From Nautilus pompilius (Eukaryota > Mollusca > Cephalopoda > Nautilida > Nautilidae): DNA of 64,000 bases. A program made the position numbers and the translations under genes. This document shows positions 47,163 through 58,727 of the stretch, in pieces. Under the pieces are notes generated by a model, which was given only the letters and a program-made list of their open reading frames with translations, had not been told where the DNA came from and did no database searches. The stretch covers positions 1,688,501 to 1,752,500 of the forward strand of contig JACATO010002186.1 in the NCBI GenBank assembly GCA_018389105.1. The letters are read 5' to 3'. Each line of letters opens with the position of its first letter. Within the stretch, counting starts at the first letter, position 1.

Positions 47163-47812
47163 TTTCCGCCAGCCAGGAGATATATGTGTGAGAGAGCCGC
47201 ACTAAAGAAGTCCAAATTACCCGACATCTACCAACCGACGTACACACCCGCCAGCCTTGGCCAACTAGGAGATATATGTGCGAGAGAGCCGCACTAAAGA
47301 AGTCCAAATTACCCGACATCTACCCAACCGACGTACACACCCGCCAGCCTTGGCCAACCAGGAGATATATGTGCGAGAGAGCCGCACTAAAGAAGTCCAA
47401 ATTACCCGACATCTACCCAACCGACGTACACACCCGCCAGCTTTGGCCAACCAGGAGATATATGTGCGAGAGAGCCGCACTAAAGAAGTCCAAATTACCC
47501 GACATCTACCCAACCGACGTACACACCCGCCAGCCTTGGCCAACCAGGAGATATATGTGCGAGAGAGCCGCACTAAAGAAGTCCAAATTACCCGACATCT
47601 ACCCAACCGACGTACACACCCGCCAGCCTTGGCCAACCAGGAGAGATATATGTGCGAGAGAGCCGCACTAAAGAAGTCCAAATTACCCGACATCTACCCA
47701 ACCGACGTACACACCCGCCAGCCTTGGCCAACCAGGAGATATATGTGCGAGAGAGCCGCACTAAAGATGTCCAAATTACCCGACATCTACCCAACCGACG
47801 TACACACTTAAT
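47163..47812. repeat. 93-bp minisatellite, about 7 copies
   Basis: Unit starts (GGAGATATATGTGYGAGAGA) fall at 47176, 47268, 47361, 47454, 47547, 47640 and 47735. The period is therefore 93 bp, with one 92-bp unit and one 95-bp unit caused by an extra GA. Units differ by only a few bases. The first is diverged and the last is truncated before AATTAAAAGAG. Because 93 is a multiple of 3, ORFs stay open through the array on both strands (up to 177 codons +, 142 codons -); these are by-products, not genes. Confidence 0.95.
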
Positions 47813-49189
47813 TAAAAGAGACCACACGCCAGCTGTCAGACTGACCAACAAGAAAACCACACCCTCCTCGGTTTGGGTACAACACGGAATTGTGTTATTC
47901 TTTTAGGGCGATATTATTCAAAAGCCCGCCGTTCGTTTATTCTAAATCTGCTTAGTTTATTCTAATGGGTAAAAAAAACAACAACAAAGGATCATATTCG
48001 AATGGCATTTACACGACATTAAACACGACAGAGCATAAATGACAGGTATGCACCACGTGGGCTTTCGGCTCGTTATGGCGTTTATTGGTTTTTTGCTTTC
48101 TGAAGCCGATTAGCATCAATTCTTTATAAACGATTTCAGCTTAGCCACCGAGGGGGCAGGAAGCAGTCGGGGCAAAAACGACCCAGTTCCACGATAAAGG
48201 AGTTAATTAAGACCCGTAGTGTTGTGTTCACCAGTATCCAGCGGCGAGGGGATGGATAATCGCTGGCTGGCTCTCGTGGAGAACGGACGGACGTCGGCCA
48301 GTCTCCGGACCAGCGCAGTCTGCCAGCTCGAACAAGTGTAGCCCGCCAAGGAGTCGATATGCTTACAATGTCGGTTGCTTTCACGCTTCACTGCGTCGCT
48401 AAATTCAATTCCGCCTGTCTGAAGAAGACTTTCAGCCATTTCAGGAAAAGCAGAACTCGGACCATGACGATGTACATCAACCAACAGGGATACAGCGCGG
48501 CCCCAGTGACTCGTGCCGAGTTCCTGGCTCCAGACCGATCTCTGCCCGAGGGTGACGAATTCGCCACCCGGTCAGGCAGTCCTACGTGGCCATACTGGAT
48601 GGTTCAAGAGTGGATGATGTAGGTTGATGATGAGGGACGTCGGCTCTCAACCTCCCGCGTCCTGCATAAATCATTACATCTGCGAAACCTCGTTGATAAT
48701 AACCGAAGAAGCAGACGACACAATGTTGAGCGTAAATGCGGAGTCATTTAGAATACGGCCTCACAACGTCGGCGGCGCCCCTCTCTTTAAGAAATGGGGG
48801 GGTAGTAGGAGCGGACCTGTCATTGTTCCTGGACATCTGTTGTGAGCCATTATGTCAGTCGAAAACGTCATGAGACGAGTGTTCACGTAACAGCGCGCGT
48901 CACGCTCCACAGACAGTGCTGAACCGCGAGTCCCCACGAACTGCGGTAAACAGAACCCCAAAGGTTCGGCCAATGAGATGGGCGCCCCTCACGGCGTGCA
49001 AAGTTTAACGCCATCTCCCCGACCCGTTAGGCGCTGAAGATGGTGACAGCACAAGCCACGCACGCGCGCGGACAGTTCTCCAAGACGTTCCCCAAAAACG
49101 GTCAGAGTTCCAACCAAACGATCAACGCGAACTCCTTTTACATGACTGACAGTCGTTCTGCGTGCTTCCCGTAACTGTATCAACGGGAG
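47813..49189. other. CpG-rich DNA with one unrecognised ORF
   Basis: GC-rich stretch between the minisatellite and a Tc1 relic. Overlapping ORFs occur on both strands. The least random-looking is at 48359-48622 on the + strand (listed separately). No transposon signature recognised. Confidence 0.5.
48467..48622 (+). CDS. Unrecognised ORF, possible first exon
   Basis: From the Met at 48467 the frame reads MTMYINQQGYSAAPVTRAEF and continues acidic and aromatic to PYWMVQEWMM, then a stop. GTAGGTTG at the stop could be a splice donor, so this may be a first coding exon; an upstream in-frame Met exists at 48359. Composition is balanced rather than low-complexity. I do not recognise a family, and other frames are also open here, so it may be chance. 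Confidence 0.22.
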   Translation, partial: TMYINQQGYSAAPVTRAEFLAPDRSLPEGDEFATRSGSPTWPYWMVQEWMM

Positions 49190-50060
49190 CAGGGTCTCAC
49201 CAGAGGGGTTCGCAGGCTTTTTTAGTTTTCTTGGGGGAGGGGAAGTAACGCGTCTTTTTAGAGCATCCCAGACATTCTCAAAATCATCTAGCTCAGACCA
49301 ATGTGCTGTTCATTTTATAAGGGTAAGACTGTGGTCTTGAAGATATCGGTATCACACGCGCCCTATGTGGAGGAGGGGGAAGTCCATTAAAATGAAGTTA
49401 TCTCCAAATGCACCTGCACCTGGATATGGTTTGACATAGAGATCCAGAATTTCGTCCCTATACCTTGCTGCAGTCGGTACACGCCTACCCAATAAAATTC
49501 TTGGTTGGGTGAGTTCTGCTTTGACGCACAGCGATCACCTGCTGGGGCTGCGCCCCGTGTTTGACCACTGACTGGTCTTCAGAAAATATCTCCATGCATT
49601 TGAAATTTTCTCCATTGCCGAGAAACCATATTTCTGTCCACATCTAGCCGTTTTGTCACGTGGATCTCTAACCGCCGGTCATTATCCTACCAGTATCTGT
49701 CCACCTAAGAGGATCTCACAGACGAGTATGGTCACCAATTTGTAATATTCTCTTTCAAAATAAATATCTTAACAGAGCCAAAACTGATATAAACACGAGC
49801 CATTTTCTGTTACATACATGTTCATGACACACGGGACGCTTACAACACTCAATACAGACCGCTTAAGTCCAACACAAATACACCGTACATTACAGTTTTT
49901 TAATGCTTTTATACCAAAGTTAATTTACATATTTATTAAATAAAAGTTGTGTTGCATGCAGAGAAGTTTCTATTGAACATGTGGTGAATAAAACTTAAAA
50001 TTTTGAGAAAATTTTTTTGTTTATTTTCTTTGTTGTCTAACTTTTGGGGAGTAGTGTAGT
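49190..50060 (-). mobile_element. Tc1-like relic
   Basis: On the - strand one frame reads ARYRDEILDLYVKPYPGAGA then GDNFILMD, matching the Tc1 block RYRDEIL.P.V.P.AGA...NFILMDDNARPH. The DNARPH is replaced by FPLLHIGRV. Further on, FENVWDALKRRV matches the C-terminal IEHVWD.L.RRV. The end at about 50060 carries CCCCAAAAGTTAGACAAC, a Tc1-style terminal sequence. The opposite terminal repeat was not found. Confidence 0.7.
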
Positions 50061-51277
50061 TTACGTTTTAGAGCCTGCGTGAGTAGAATTAGTCTGGCTG
50101 TCCTAGAATTCCATGAATACCCGCCACCTAAGAGTAAAATGATGCGGCGGATATCTTTTTTCTGGGAGCGGTGGGCAAATACATAAGATGGCGCAAAAGG
50201 CTCTGGTCTCTACAAAGACCGGAAAACGAATTCTCGCTCGACATAAAAATGCAACCATTTTTTTTGTTGTTTTTTTATGAAAATAACAACAGAAAAAGTC
50301 TACACCTTCTTCTCTTCACATTAATCGCCACTTGTGATGCTGACTGTGAACAGTGTTTCTCCGCTTTGAAACAGGAATGCCATATTTTGTTAAAACAGTC
50401 GGAACGGCTGCCTGCCGGAGCCCGGACACCTTTTATACCGCTCACAACTGGCGGTACGCACCGGTGGACAGATGTATCCCGCAGGGTGAAGATCTAAACC
50501 ATTCGAGCTTATCCAAAGGCACTGGCGTCCTCTTCGTTTGGCAGAGACTTCGGGAATAATTTCAGAAGAGGGACTGGGTACTAGAAGAATGCTAAAATAT
50601 TATTATATTTCTTAAATTAATTCAATAAATATTTTTCAGAAAGAACCACAGAAATCTACGATCCATCCATTTCTTTGTCGGTGTTTACTTTCTGATACAA
50701 ATGCAATTGCAAAATGTCCCCACCCTTCTAAATCTATTCCTGCAGTCTGCCGTTTTTATACATTAATCTGGAATAAATTAGACGGTACCGGACCAGACAC
50801 TGAACACTTCAAGGAGAAAAATAACTATGTGTTCGTTTCTTTGCGAACACCTCGAGATCTTGAGAGCGTCTGGCAGAAGGGAGCCATCCATCATCAATCA
50901 GTCTTTGACCAAGCGAGTTACTTCCTGGTTTGGGGCCGGGGGCGGTGATGGTCGAAGTGCGAGCCAGTCGAGAGTTGGCCGTGGAACCTTCCAAACCCAC
51001 GGAAGTGGGTTGGTACAGAAAAGTGAGAATAAACTGCGCTGCCGAGTCGGACGCAAATCGGACTGGAATATGGTGTTGAAGGGAAGGAATATTATATAAT
51101 ATTAAATTTTAAATAAGAGATAGTGTAGAGTAAGTTAATATTAAACAACAACCATCCTGTGTAATCTGAGAGTTTATGGTGACAACAGACGGACATTTGC
51201 AAATTAGTTAACATTAACATTTAAAGTCAGCAGAAGATTCCAGCTCACCATGGTTCATACTAGAAAACTTTTAATGC

Positions 51278-51280
<3 letters not shown>

Positions 51281-51347
<67 letters not shown>
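51281..51347. repeat. (ATT)n array, left arm
   Basis: 67 bp of ATT units with one interruption (ATTATATTATT) near 51310. It pairs in inverted orientation with the AAT array at 51453-51544. Confidence 0.95.
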
Positions 51348-51452
51348 GCAAAAATAAACAATTTAGACATTTTTGTAACGCTAAGTATTTTTCAACCCAA
51401 GCCAACGTTAGTTACACAGCTTTACTTGAAACGATGGGTAAATTGTCTTCAA

Positions 51453-51544
<92 letters not shown>
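51453..51544. repeat. (AAT)n array, right arm
   Basis: 92 bp of AAT units with one interruption (AATAATATAATAA) near 51503, the reverse complement of the left-arm interruption. Poly-Asn and poly-Ile/Tyr ORFs through it are by-products. Confidence 0.95.
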
Positions 51545-51546
<2 letters not shown>

Positions 51547-52400
51547 AGACTTGTGAGAGTTCTATTCATAGAAAAAGAGCGTCGCTCTTTTGGTCTATTT
51601 CTCGGTTTTGATAAATGATATCTTAAAGCTGCGTCACCCATGAATTTCTTGATTTAAAAAAAAAAAAAGACACGGAAAAGTATCTAACCTGGTGCTGGAG
51701 ATAACGTAGAGTTGATCTACATCGTTTATTTAGGCTTCGGAGAATGAGAAATTTACGTCAGATCAAAAAAAATTATTTTAATTGAATCAAATTAATGAGG
51801 AAAACAGTTGTGGAGGAACTCTTGGAGCAAAGTTGTACAGTATACAGTTTTGAACTACTGAGGCATAAAAAGATAACAGTCTTATAAAAATAAATGCTTC
51901 AGAAAATAGTAATACTATTTATAAGCTGCAAAGAAAGTAGAAAGAGAAATTTGTTTGTCTTGTATTTACGGGAGTCGCTCAAGAATACGAATGCTGATTA
52001 TCTTTTATAATTTGTACTACTTGCGTCGTAGTCTGGCCTTGTACTGTTTGTTTGTTTTTTTTGTTGTTGCTAACGATTTCTAATAACAAGTATAGTGAGA
52101 CATTGCGGCCTCCAGTACACGCTAAACGTTTTATTACGATGGTGAAAGTTCTTAGCATCTAGGCTGGCCGGGGCCAACTGATAACCCAACCCCATGTTAC
52201 CGCCCACAATTCACCTAGAGCTAGCAAATGCTCAAATGGCTTTACTTATCACGCCATTTGTCACACCAGAATAGCTACAGCGTAGTTATCTGTCACTGCT
52301 GACTACATTTAACAGTCGAATTATCTCTTCGTTTTCGCCCTTCGTCTCAACATTGTTCATAACGCCAACTTTCGTCCACTTTCCCCCATTAACAACTCGA

Positions 52401-52768
52401 TACGTCATCATGCAAATATGGCGGCAGATAGCGATAGCTTCCCCAAAGCTAGGAAACACGTGCATCTAGACACGAATTTTAGGAATATGCCTAATTGCCA
52501 CCCATCTTGGAGCTACTTGGGTTGCACCAGAACCCAATTCGAAATACTTGAGTTGAAAATTCGGGGCGTTGTATCAAAACCTTCTTTGGATGTATCTAAG
52601 ATTTACAGCTTACTTTTCTTACCCTTGAGCCTTGCTATCTTTTCACGAATTAGTTTACCCCCACGCAGAAATTCTTCCTCAAAACACAGATTATTAACAA
52701 CGCATCTGTTGTTTCCTCCCTTCAAAATCGGAACGTTTAGACGTATTGGTTACCTCCCTTTATTGTAG
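52401..52768 (+). CDS. Unrecognised ORF behind promoter-like motifs
   Basis: An ORF of 116 codons starts at 52418 as MAADSDSFPKARKHVHLDTN, a plausible natural N-terminus. It is directly preceded by TACGTCAT (CRE-like, 52401-52408) and ATGCAAAT (a perfect POU octamer, 52410-52417). The ATG lies in AATATGGCGGC, a YY1-type context often found at animal promoters and start codons. The second half (PLSLAIFSRISLPPRRNSSS) looks less protein-like, so a real exon might end earlier. No homologue is recognised. Confidence 0.28.
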
Positions 52769-54259
52769 CTCTTATTTAAATCACCCCTTTTCCTGTGTAA
52801 ATATGCGTACAGTTACTGGAAAATAAAGTAGAGTATTGTACACACAAACATATATTCTGATTTCCAATGAAAAAATTTCAGTTCTTAAAAAAATTAAGTG
52901 ACACGAGTAAAAAAACAGAAAACCAAACTATGCAAAGAAAAGAAAATAAAATCGGTTTCATATATTAGTACACGTGTAGCAGTCAACGTCATCTACTTTG
53001 GCTTTCTATGACGTCGATTACAGCGTCATCTATACGTTTAATTAGGAACTAACGGTGCTGTATCAACTTATCTTTGTGACAACCAGAACCGTGTTCCCAA
53101 AGTAATGGAAACAGTAAATAAGTTTATATATACTGTACATCCACAGTTTCCTGGCTTATCAGTTTTTCCAGATACATTAAAATTTTAAAAACGACAGAGC
53201 AGAGTGAGATTAGATCCCGTATTCTTCAGGAAGGTGGCGCTACGCCCCATACCTCTGATGTGGCTACAATCTGGAAGAGGGAGGAATAAAGGCATCTACC
53301 TTTTCCCCTTGATAATCTGAAATGAATCAATACCTGGGAGAGCATCTGGATCATCAGCTGAAAGCAACCTGTCCATCCGCCAAGATGATGAAATTAAAGG
53401 AAGATGCCTCATGGATAGAAGAGAACGTGGACCAGACCGTACTCGTTGATTCACTGCCAAACAGGGGACTTGATCTACTATTAACACTTTAAAATTTCAT
53501 GCCAGTGCTTGCCATTTTTCCGTTTTCCGAAACAAACTAGTATACTGTGATGGCAGAAGGTTTTCAAATTATTATGGCGTAGTCCTGTATACAACCCGCT
53601 CTATATACTTAAAATAATTTAAGTAAATTTGATTCTTTGAGAGAGAGAAAGATCTGACAAAGTTTGGTTGTTGTCAAAGCAAGTCACAATTGCGTTACCA
53701 ATTATTCCTTTTATCAAAGCCACAGGCGATTGGTTTGGTTAGTATAATGGGGCCAGTTCTGATGCTGGAGTTCTTACAGAATGATCACTGACGGATTATG
53801 GATGGTCGTGCGACCACCATTTCAAACGGAGAGTGTGGCACCATTGAAAGTGAGCAGGTGCTTGTAAAAAAAATCTCCTTTTAAACCCAACACATTGAGC
53901 AAATCGAGTGTTGAGGTTACGAGAACCTGAGACCCCTACCAACTGAGAGGTAGGTTAAAAGATCAAGTTTATTTAGTTAGGTCTGCTAACACGGTGGTTA
54001 AAAATCCATGACTTAACCTCGTTTCTGTAAGTAATACATTCATTCTCACCTTGACAGCTCTCTTCTGTTTGTTTCATTTTAAAGATGAGAATTGATTTAT
54101 TAAATAACAATTACTATACACCAAAAATATATTCCTCACACAAAAATAAGCAACAAGTGTTTCAACAGCCTTTAATTCGCCATTAAAAAATCTGATGTCA
54201 ATGGAAACTAAGTTAAATTGCTGGGGAAAAGCAAAATGGCTGTCTGAAATTAGCACGCT
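52769..54259. other. Unassigned DNA
   Basis: No gene recognised. TGACGTC occurs at 53009-53015. The stretch 53220-53500 has a long open - strand frame with no family resemblance and may be a transposon remnant. Confidence 0.45.
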
Positions 54260-55150
54260 AAATGATAACTATATCATTCTAAAAATGATCACAGACAGCA
54301 GGAAAGGCTTTAGTAAGGTGTGTGACTCCCAATGATCCCACCCCAATAAAGCCTGTACATGTCTTGGTACCAACCAAATCAGACGATCCAGCTGTCGGTG
54401 TGAGATGTTTTTGCATACTTCCAGCTGATTGAGAGACACGAACGTTTCTCTATGATGTGCCAAACAGGTTCCGCCGAGGCCACACCTTGTGTGTGACAAC
54501 ATGTGTACGGTGCGAGTGGATATATATCAGTCATCCATAAAGACAAACTGAGGGACTTTGCATTCTGGTCAAAGAGACGATTACAGGTGCAATAATCTCA
54601 TTCCTGTATCTGACACTTTCATGGCATCCCATCTAATAATGACAATATCAGTTCTTCTGCCGACTTGAATGCCAACCTATATCATCAGGCTGCCTCCATC
54701 AAATCGATCGTGCTGGATGATGTCAGGGTTAGCAGACTGCTCATAACTCGTCTCCGGCCAGTTATTGTTGATGTCTATGCATTAGTTGGAGAAAAGAACA
54801 GGGCATCAATTTTTCAGTCTCCAGTCGCGGTGTTTCATCGCTCATTGCCTGTGTAGTTGTCGATAGCGTATTTTTAGAAAACTAAGTACTAGTGGTATTT
54901 TGGACCGCACACTACTAAGCAGGAAGCCTGTGGCGAACTGTCTGTATCAGAACTCTATGGCTGGTTGCTCTTTGGAGAACATTATGGAAAGATTGATGGT
55001 GCTGTTGAAAAATGGGTTCTTATGGTGCGGTTGACAAGATAGCGATCTTCACAGGAAGGATGCCAGTCTGGCGGTACGTTGTTGTCCGTTCTTGACCAAT
55101 CCCGATGGCCCGTGCCCTCTCATTTGGCGTTTAATGACCCCCAGGAACTC
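54260..55150 (-). mobile_element. Tc1-like transposase relic
   Basis: The - strand shows the Tc1 order in broken frames. RARAIGIGQERTTTYRQTGI near the 5' side recalls the N-terminal HTH, then come VLIQTVRHRLPA (second HTH), ESVRYRNEIIAPVIVSL, FVFMDD (second acidic site), and HRQLDRLIWLVPRHVQALLG, the Tc1 C-terminal IDRLI.SMPRRVQA block. Frames are interrupted by stops and at least two shifts. Terminal repeats were not resolved. Confidence 0.75.
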
Positions 55151-55531
55151 CTAGCCGAGTGACACCACGTGGTGCGGCACGTTTATAGACGAAGTGCGCC
55201 GATTAAGTAGGAGAACTGATTTGCGCTTGGGTTTCTCAGGTCGCTCAGTCCTGGATCAGGTGACTGTAACATTCACCACCCACTTGCATAGCCAGAATAT
55301 GAACACATAGGACGTAATTAGTAATGTGGCAAGGTCGACATTTTCTCCGATGAATAAAATTTTTAAAAACTTTATCCCGAGTGGTTCTCTGTAGAGAGAT
55401 GATGTAAAGAAAGAAACGGGAGGGGGTATTTAATGTGATGGCTTCCATTTCATACGAAATAGCGATGATATCTTTTAAAAGCCCGTGTTTCAGTGAATAC
55501 CGACATTTATCAAACTTCTCTATGAAATTAT

Positions 55532-57602
55532 CAGTGGCATAACTATGGAGGAGCAGAGGGGGCGCGTGCCCCCGGGCGCCGTTTTGAGGGGGGGGGCGCA
55601 AAATTGACCAAGCTCATCGGGACCAACTATCACGAATGGTGAGATATGTCGACGTTGACTTCGACAAAAGGACTGTTCGTGTCCGAGAGTCCTTTCTTGG
55701 GTTCACCCTACTCGAAAAGAAAGATGCAGCCAGTATTGTCGACATAATTTTGAAGGAATTGGAAGATGATGGCCTTGCACTGAGTGATTGCAAGGCACAA
55801 TGTTACGACAACGCTGCGGTCATGGCCGGACACACCAGTGGAGTTCAGCAACGCATAGCGGACTTGAACGAAAGGTGATATTTGTGAATTGCGGCAACCA
55901 TTCGCTCGACCTCGTTGGTTTAAGTGCAGCAAAGAGCAGTTTTAAGATTATTTCATTTCTCAACGTCATCGATTCCCTGTTTGCGTTCTTTTCGCGATCA
56001 ACACGGCGTTGGGAAAAGTTGAAGCAAGCCATCCCTTTTGTTCTCAAATCTCCATCGGACACCAGGTGGAGCGCAAGAGCAGATGCCGTGAAACATGTTG
56101 CAACATTCCTAAACAAAATTCTAAACCTTATGCAAAATTTGGTAGATGATAATGATGAGACATCCGACACACGCTGTGATGCTGACCATCTTTTAAGCCA
56201 AATGCTGGTCTTCCATTTCTTTGCATTGCTTGGATTTTGGAACAGGATTCTCGCTCGAATCGACCGGGTTCAGAAACGGCTACAAGATCCAACGATGAAC
56301 TTCCGGGATGCCGCAGATGATATCAAAGCCCTTCAGCAGCATTTCTTGGATAATGGAAATGGTCTTGTCCACCAATCTCTAAATGAAGGCATTGAGCTTA
56401 GTCAACACTGGAACGTTGACATCAACAAACGTTGCGGAAGACCAAAACGACGGCCTTCTGATAATTCCGAAGATGAAACATCAGCACCAACCAATGAGAT
56501 AGAACAAATCATGAAGACTGTTCTTCATCGTCTTCAATCCGAAATTCAGCATAGATTCGCCCGTTTACACGATATTGACGCAAAGTTTGGTTTCCTCCTT
56601 GATGTTCGTACTCTATGTTATCCCTCACTTCCAGACGACGTTGCACTTCGATCAAAATGCGCTTCGTTGGCTGATCATCACAGCGCTGACATTGACGGCG
56701 AGGAGCTCTTCGAAGAAATCATTGACTGCCGGACGTTGTTGTCCACTCGCGCCAAAGTTTCAATATCAAGACCAGAACATCTCAAATTTATTGTTCAATA
56801 CGGAGATAACAGCGTCTTTCCTAATTTGCGCATCGGTCTTCAGATTATGTTAACAATAGCGGTTTCAACTGCAAGCTGCGAAAGGTCATTCAGCAAACTC
56901 AAGCTAATTTTGTCATATTTGCGGACATCGATGTCTCAAAGCCGCCTGCGTGACCTTGCCCTCCTCAGCATCGAAAGCGAAGAAACAAACACAACCGATT
57001 TTGAAGACATAATCGATCAATTTGCATCAATGAAAGCAGGAAAGATCCCTTTGTAAATAGTTTCTGTTACTCTTTTGTTCCATTTCAATTCATAAGAGTA
57101 TTTTTAGATTATGCATTCATGGTATTTTCAATAGTTAGTACTTGGGATAAAGTTAACTTTAAAAAATCCTTAAAGGGGTCAAATCGGACGACTGTCTAAG
57201 AATTCTTAGTTCATAGATTTTTGAAGTAACTAACCTAACCCATTTAGCTCTAGAGGGCTTAAAGTTAGGAATATCCGTACTTCATTTCAGCAGATAAACG
57301 AAATTGGACAAGAATAATTCCTTTGCTTAACAGGTACATGACAGTATAAGCATTTTTATAAGATACTTGCAAGAACGACTCATTCGTTCATTGTCTTTTA
57401 CGGTATGTCCTATAAAAAGGACGGCTTGGAATTAGTGGGTTGGATATTACGGAGCAGTAATAATATTGGGCAAAATTAGAAAAATAAAATGAAATGATTT
57501 AGTTACCCATAAGTAATAAATAATAGGTCGATTTTTTACTTGGGGGAGGGGCGCAAATTTCGAGCTTGCCCCCGGGCGCCGTTTACCCTAGATACGCCGC
57601 TG
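55532..57602 (+). mobile_element. ZMYM1-like hAT element with terminal repeats, internally deleted
   Basis: The left end CAGTGGCATAACTATGGAGG and the right end, read inward, CAGCGGCGTATCTAGGGTAA share 11 of the first 14 bases. Both then run into CCCCCGGGCGCCGTTT and a G-rich GGCGCAAA. The flanking 8-mers GAAATTAT and GGAATTAC match at 6 of 8, a decayed hAT-length target duplication. The element is 2071 bp. The transposase body starts right after the left end, so the zinc-finger N-terminus has been lost. Confidence 0.88.
55606..57056 (+). pseudogene. hAT transposase pseudogene, ZMYM1-like
   Basis: The first frame runs to a stop at 55876-55878 and includes VRESFLGFTLL and CYDNAAVMAGHTSGVQQRI (the DUF4371-type core). 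The second frame takes over near 55870 with VNCGNHSLDLVGLSAAKSSF, SDTRWSARADAV and the C-terminal hAT dimerisation block STASCERSFSKLKLILSYLR, ending at TAA 57054-57056. One frameshift separates two otherwise clean frames, so decay is modest apart from the missing N-terminus. Such proteins act in the nucleus as cut-and-paste transposases; this copy should be inactive. Confidence 0.85.
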
Positions 57603-57769
57603 GGAATTACCTCTGAGCGCGGCGAGATTAGGGGTAAGTCTTACGTTAAACCTGTGTATTGCGACCTGTCGGCAGAAGGTAAGAACACGGAAAAAACAAC
57701 ACAGACTTATTAAGGGCAGGCGGTACAGAGAGAAACGGGGCACCTCTCTGTCACGGCCAGACTGCTCAG

Positions 57770-58684
57770 TAGTCCTTTTTACTTACGTTAATGGGTCCCA
57801 ACTGACCCCGCCAAAGTAAAGAAAAACAATTAAAAAGTGTAAGTAAATTAATTTAATTAGAACACGAGCAGGATGGTCACAATTCTGGATCAGCAGCATA
57901 AATATCCAGAAACATTGTATCATCAGCAAACAGTTCCTCGGATGTGATGGCTATAAGTTGCAGTTAGCACAGACAGTGTTCTTGGTTGTGTGTGTGATTG
58001 TCCAGAACAGATTTGTCTGGTACATTTTCTACATGATATGCTAATTTTCTTGTCTTAACAGGTAAGCCACATCAAACATCTTTTGCGTTTGGAAATAGCA
58101 GCAGCGTTCTTTGATGGGCCTTCATGGTGTTCCTGAGACTTTCCTATGCCGCGTCTTTACAGAGTGTCCAGAATTGTTTTCTGAAGTCCGGTTGTGGCCC
58201 TATTTTGCTTGAGTCAAGAACGTACCAACTCCACTTCTAGTTTATTAAGAAAGGATCACCGTCCTTGGGACTTTTCAAAAGCCTTATATAGGGTTTTTCA
58301 GTTTGAGTACATTCATAAAATAGCAAAAGATCAATGTCTTGTACGTCGTAGAAAAGAATAAGTGTGACAGCTGATCAACAGTATCCACTTCGCAGTTTGT
58401 GCCGATGTAAAATATAATTACTTCCGGCTTTTTTGTCGCAGTATCACTAGAGTCACCGTTACACATAATCGACTTCAGTAAGACACTTGTTGTTTTTTCC
58501 TATGTGACAATAAAAATGTCTTTCTTTTAGTTTTAGCCAAATTAATGCGATGTTCACCAAAAAAGTTCAATTATGCAATTGAAACTGTTTGGCTAAAAGA
58601 AATATAAAATTCTATTATCAATTTCAAATCATTAATGCGAGTACATGGGTCACTTGTGACCCATCCCATGCATTTAAGGGTTAA
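57770..58684 (-). mobile_element. piggyBac-like relic
   Basis: The right end, read inward from TTAA at 58681-58684, is CCCTTAAATGCATGGGATGG followed by GTCACAAGTGACCC, piggyBac-style. The left end at about 57770-57810 has a related TGGGTCCCAACTGACCC. On the - strand, KKPEVIIFYIGTNCEVDTVD (family GGVDTVDQ block) lies at 58460-58340. RKRCLMWLTC and CRKCTRQICSGQSH then follow at 58093-57998, the C-terminal cysteine-rich domain of piggyBac transposases. The N-terminal two thirds are absent, so it is an internal-deletion derivative. The exact left border is uncertain. Confidence 0.78.
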
Positions 58685-58727
58685 GCCCACGTGGCCTACC
58701 TTTTAATATATGGGATTTTTATGAATA

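Larger units (their letters stand above)
50061..52400. other. Unassigned DNA with inverted ATT/AAT arrays
   Basis: No gene recognised. ORFs at 50171-50497 and 50827-51099 have no family resemblance. The inverted trinucleotide arrays at 51281-51544 are listed separately. The remaining sequence is AT-rich with short A-runs. Confidence 0.5.

Noticed and set aside
47276-47811. 131- to 177-codon repetitive ORFs on both strands
   Set aside because: Products of a 93-bp tandem repeat whose period is a multiple of three.
47163-47812. CRISPR array
   Set aside because: The repeats are contiguous 93-bp units with no unique spacers, and the host is eukaryotic.
51408-51641. Poly-Asn and poly-Tyr/Ile ORFs
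   Set aside because: Translation of AAT/ATT microsatellites.
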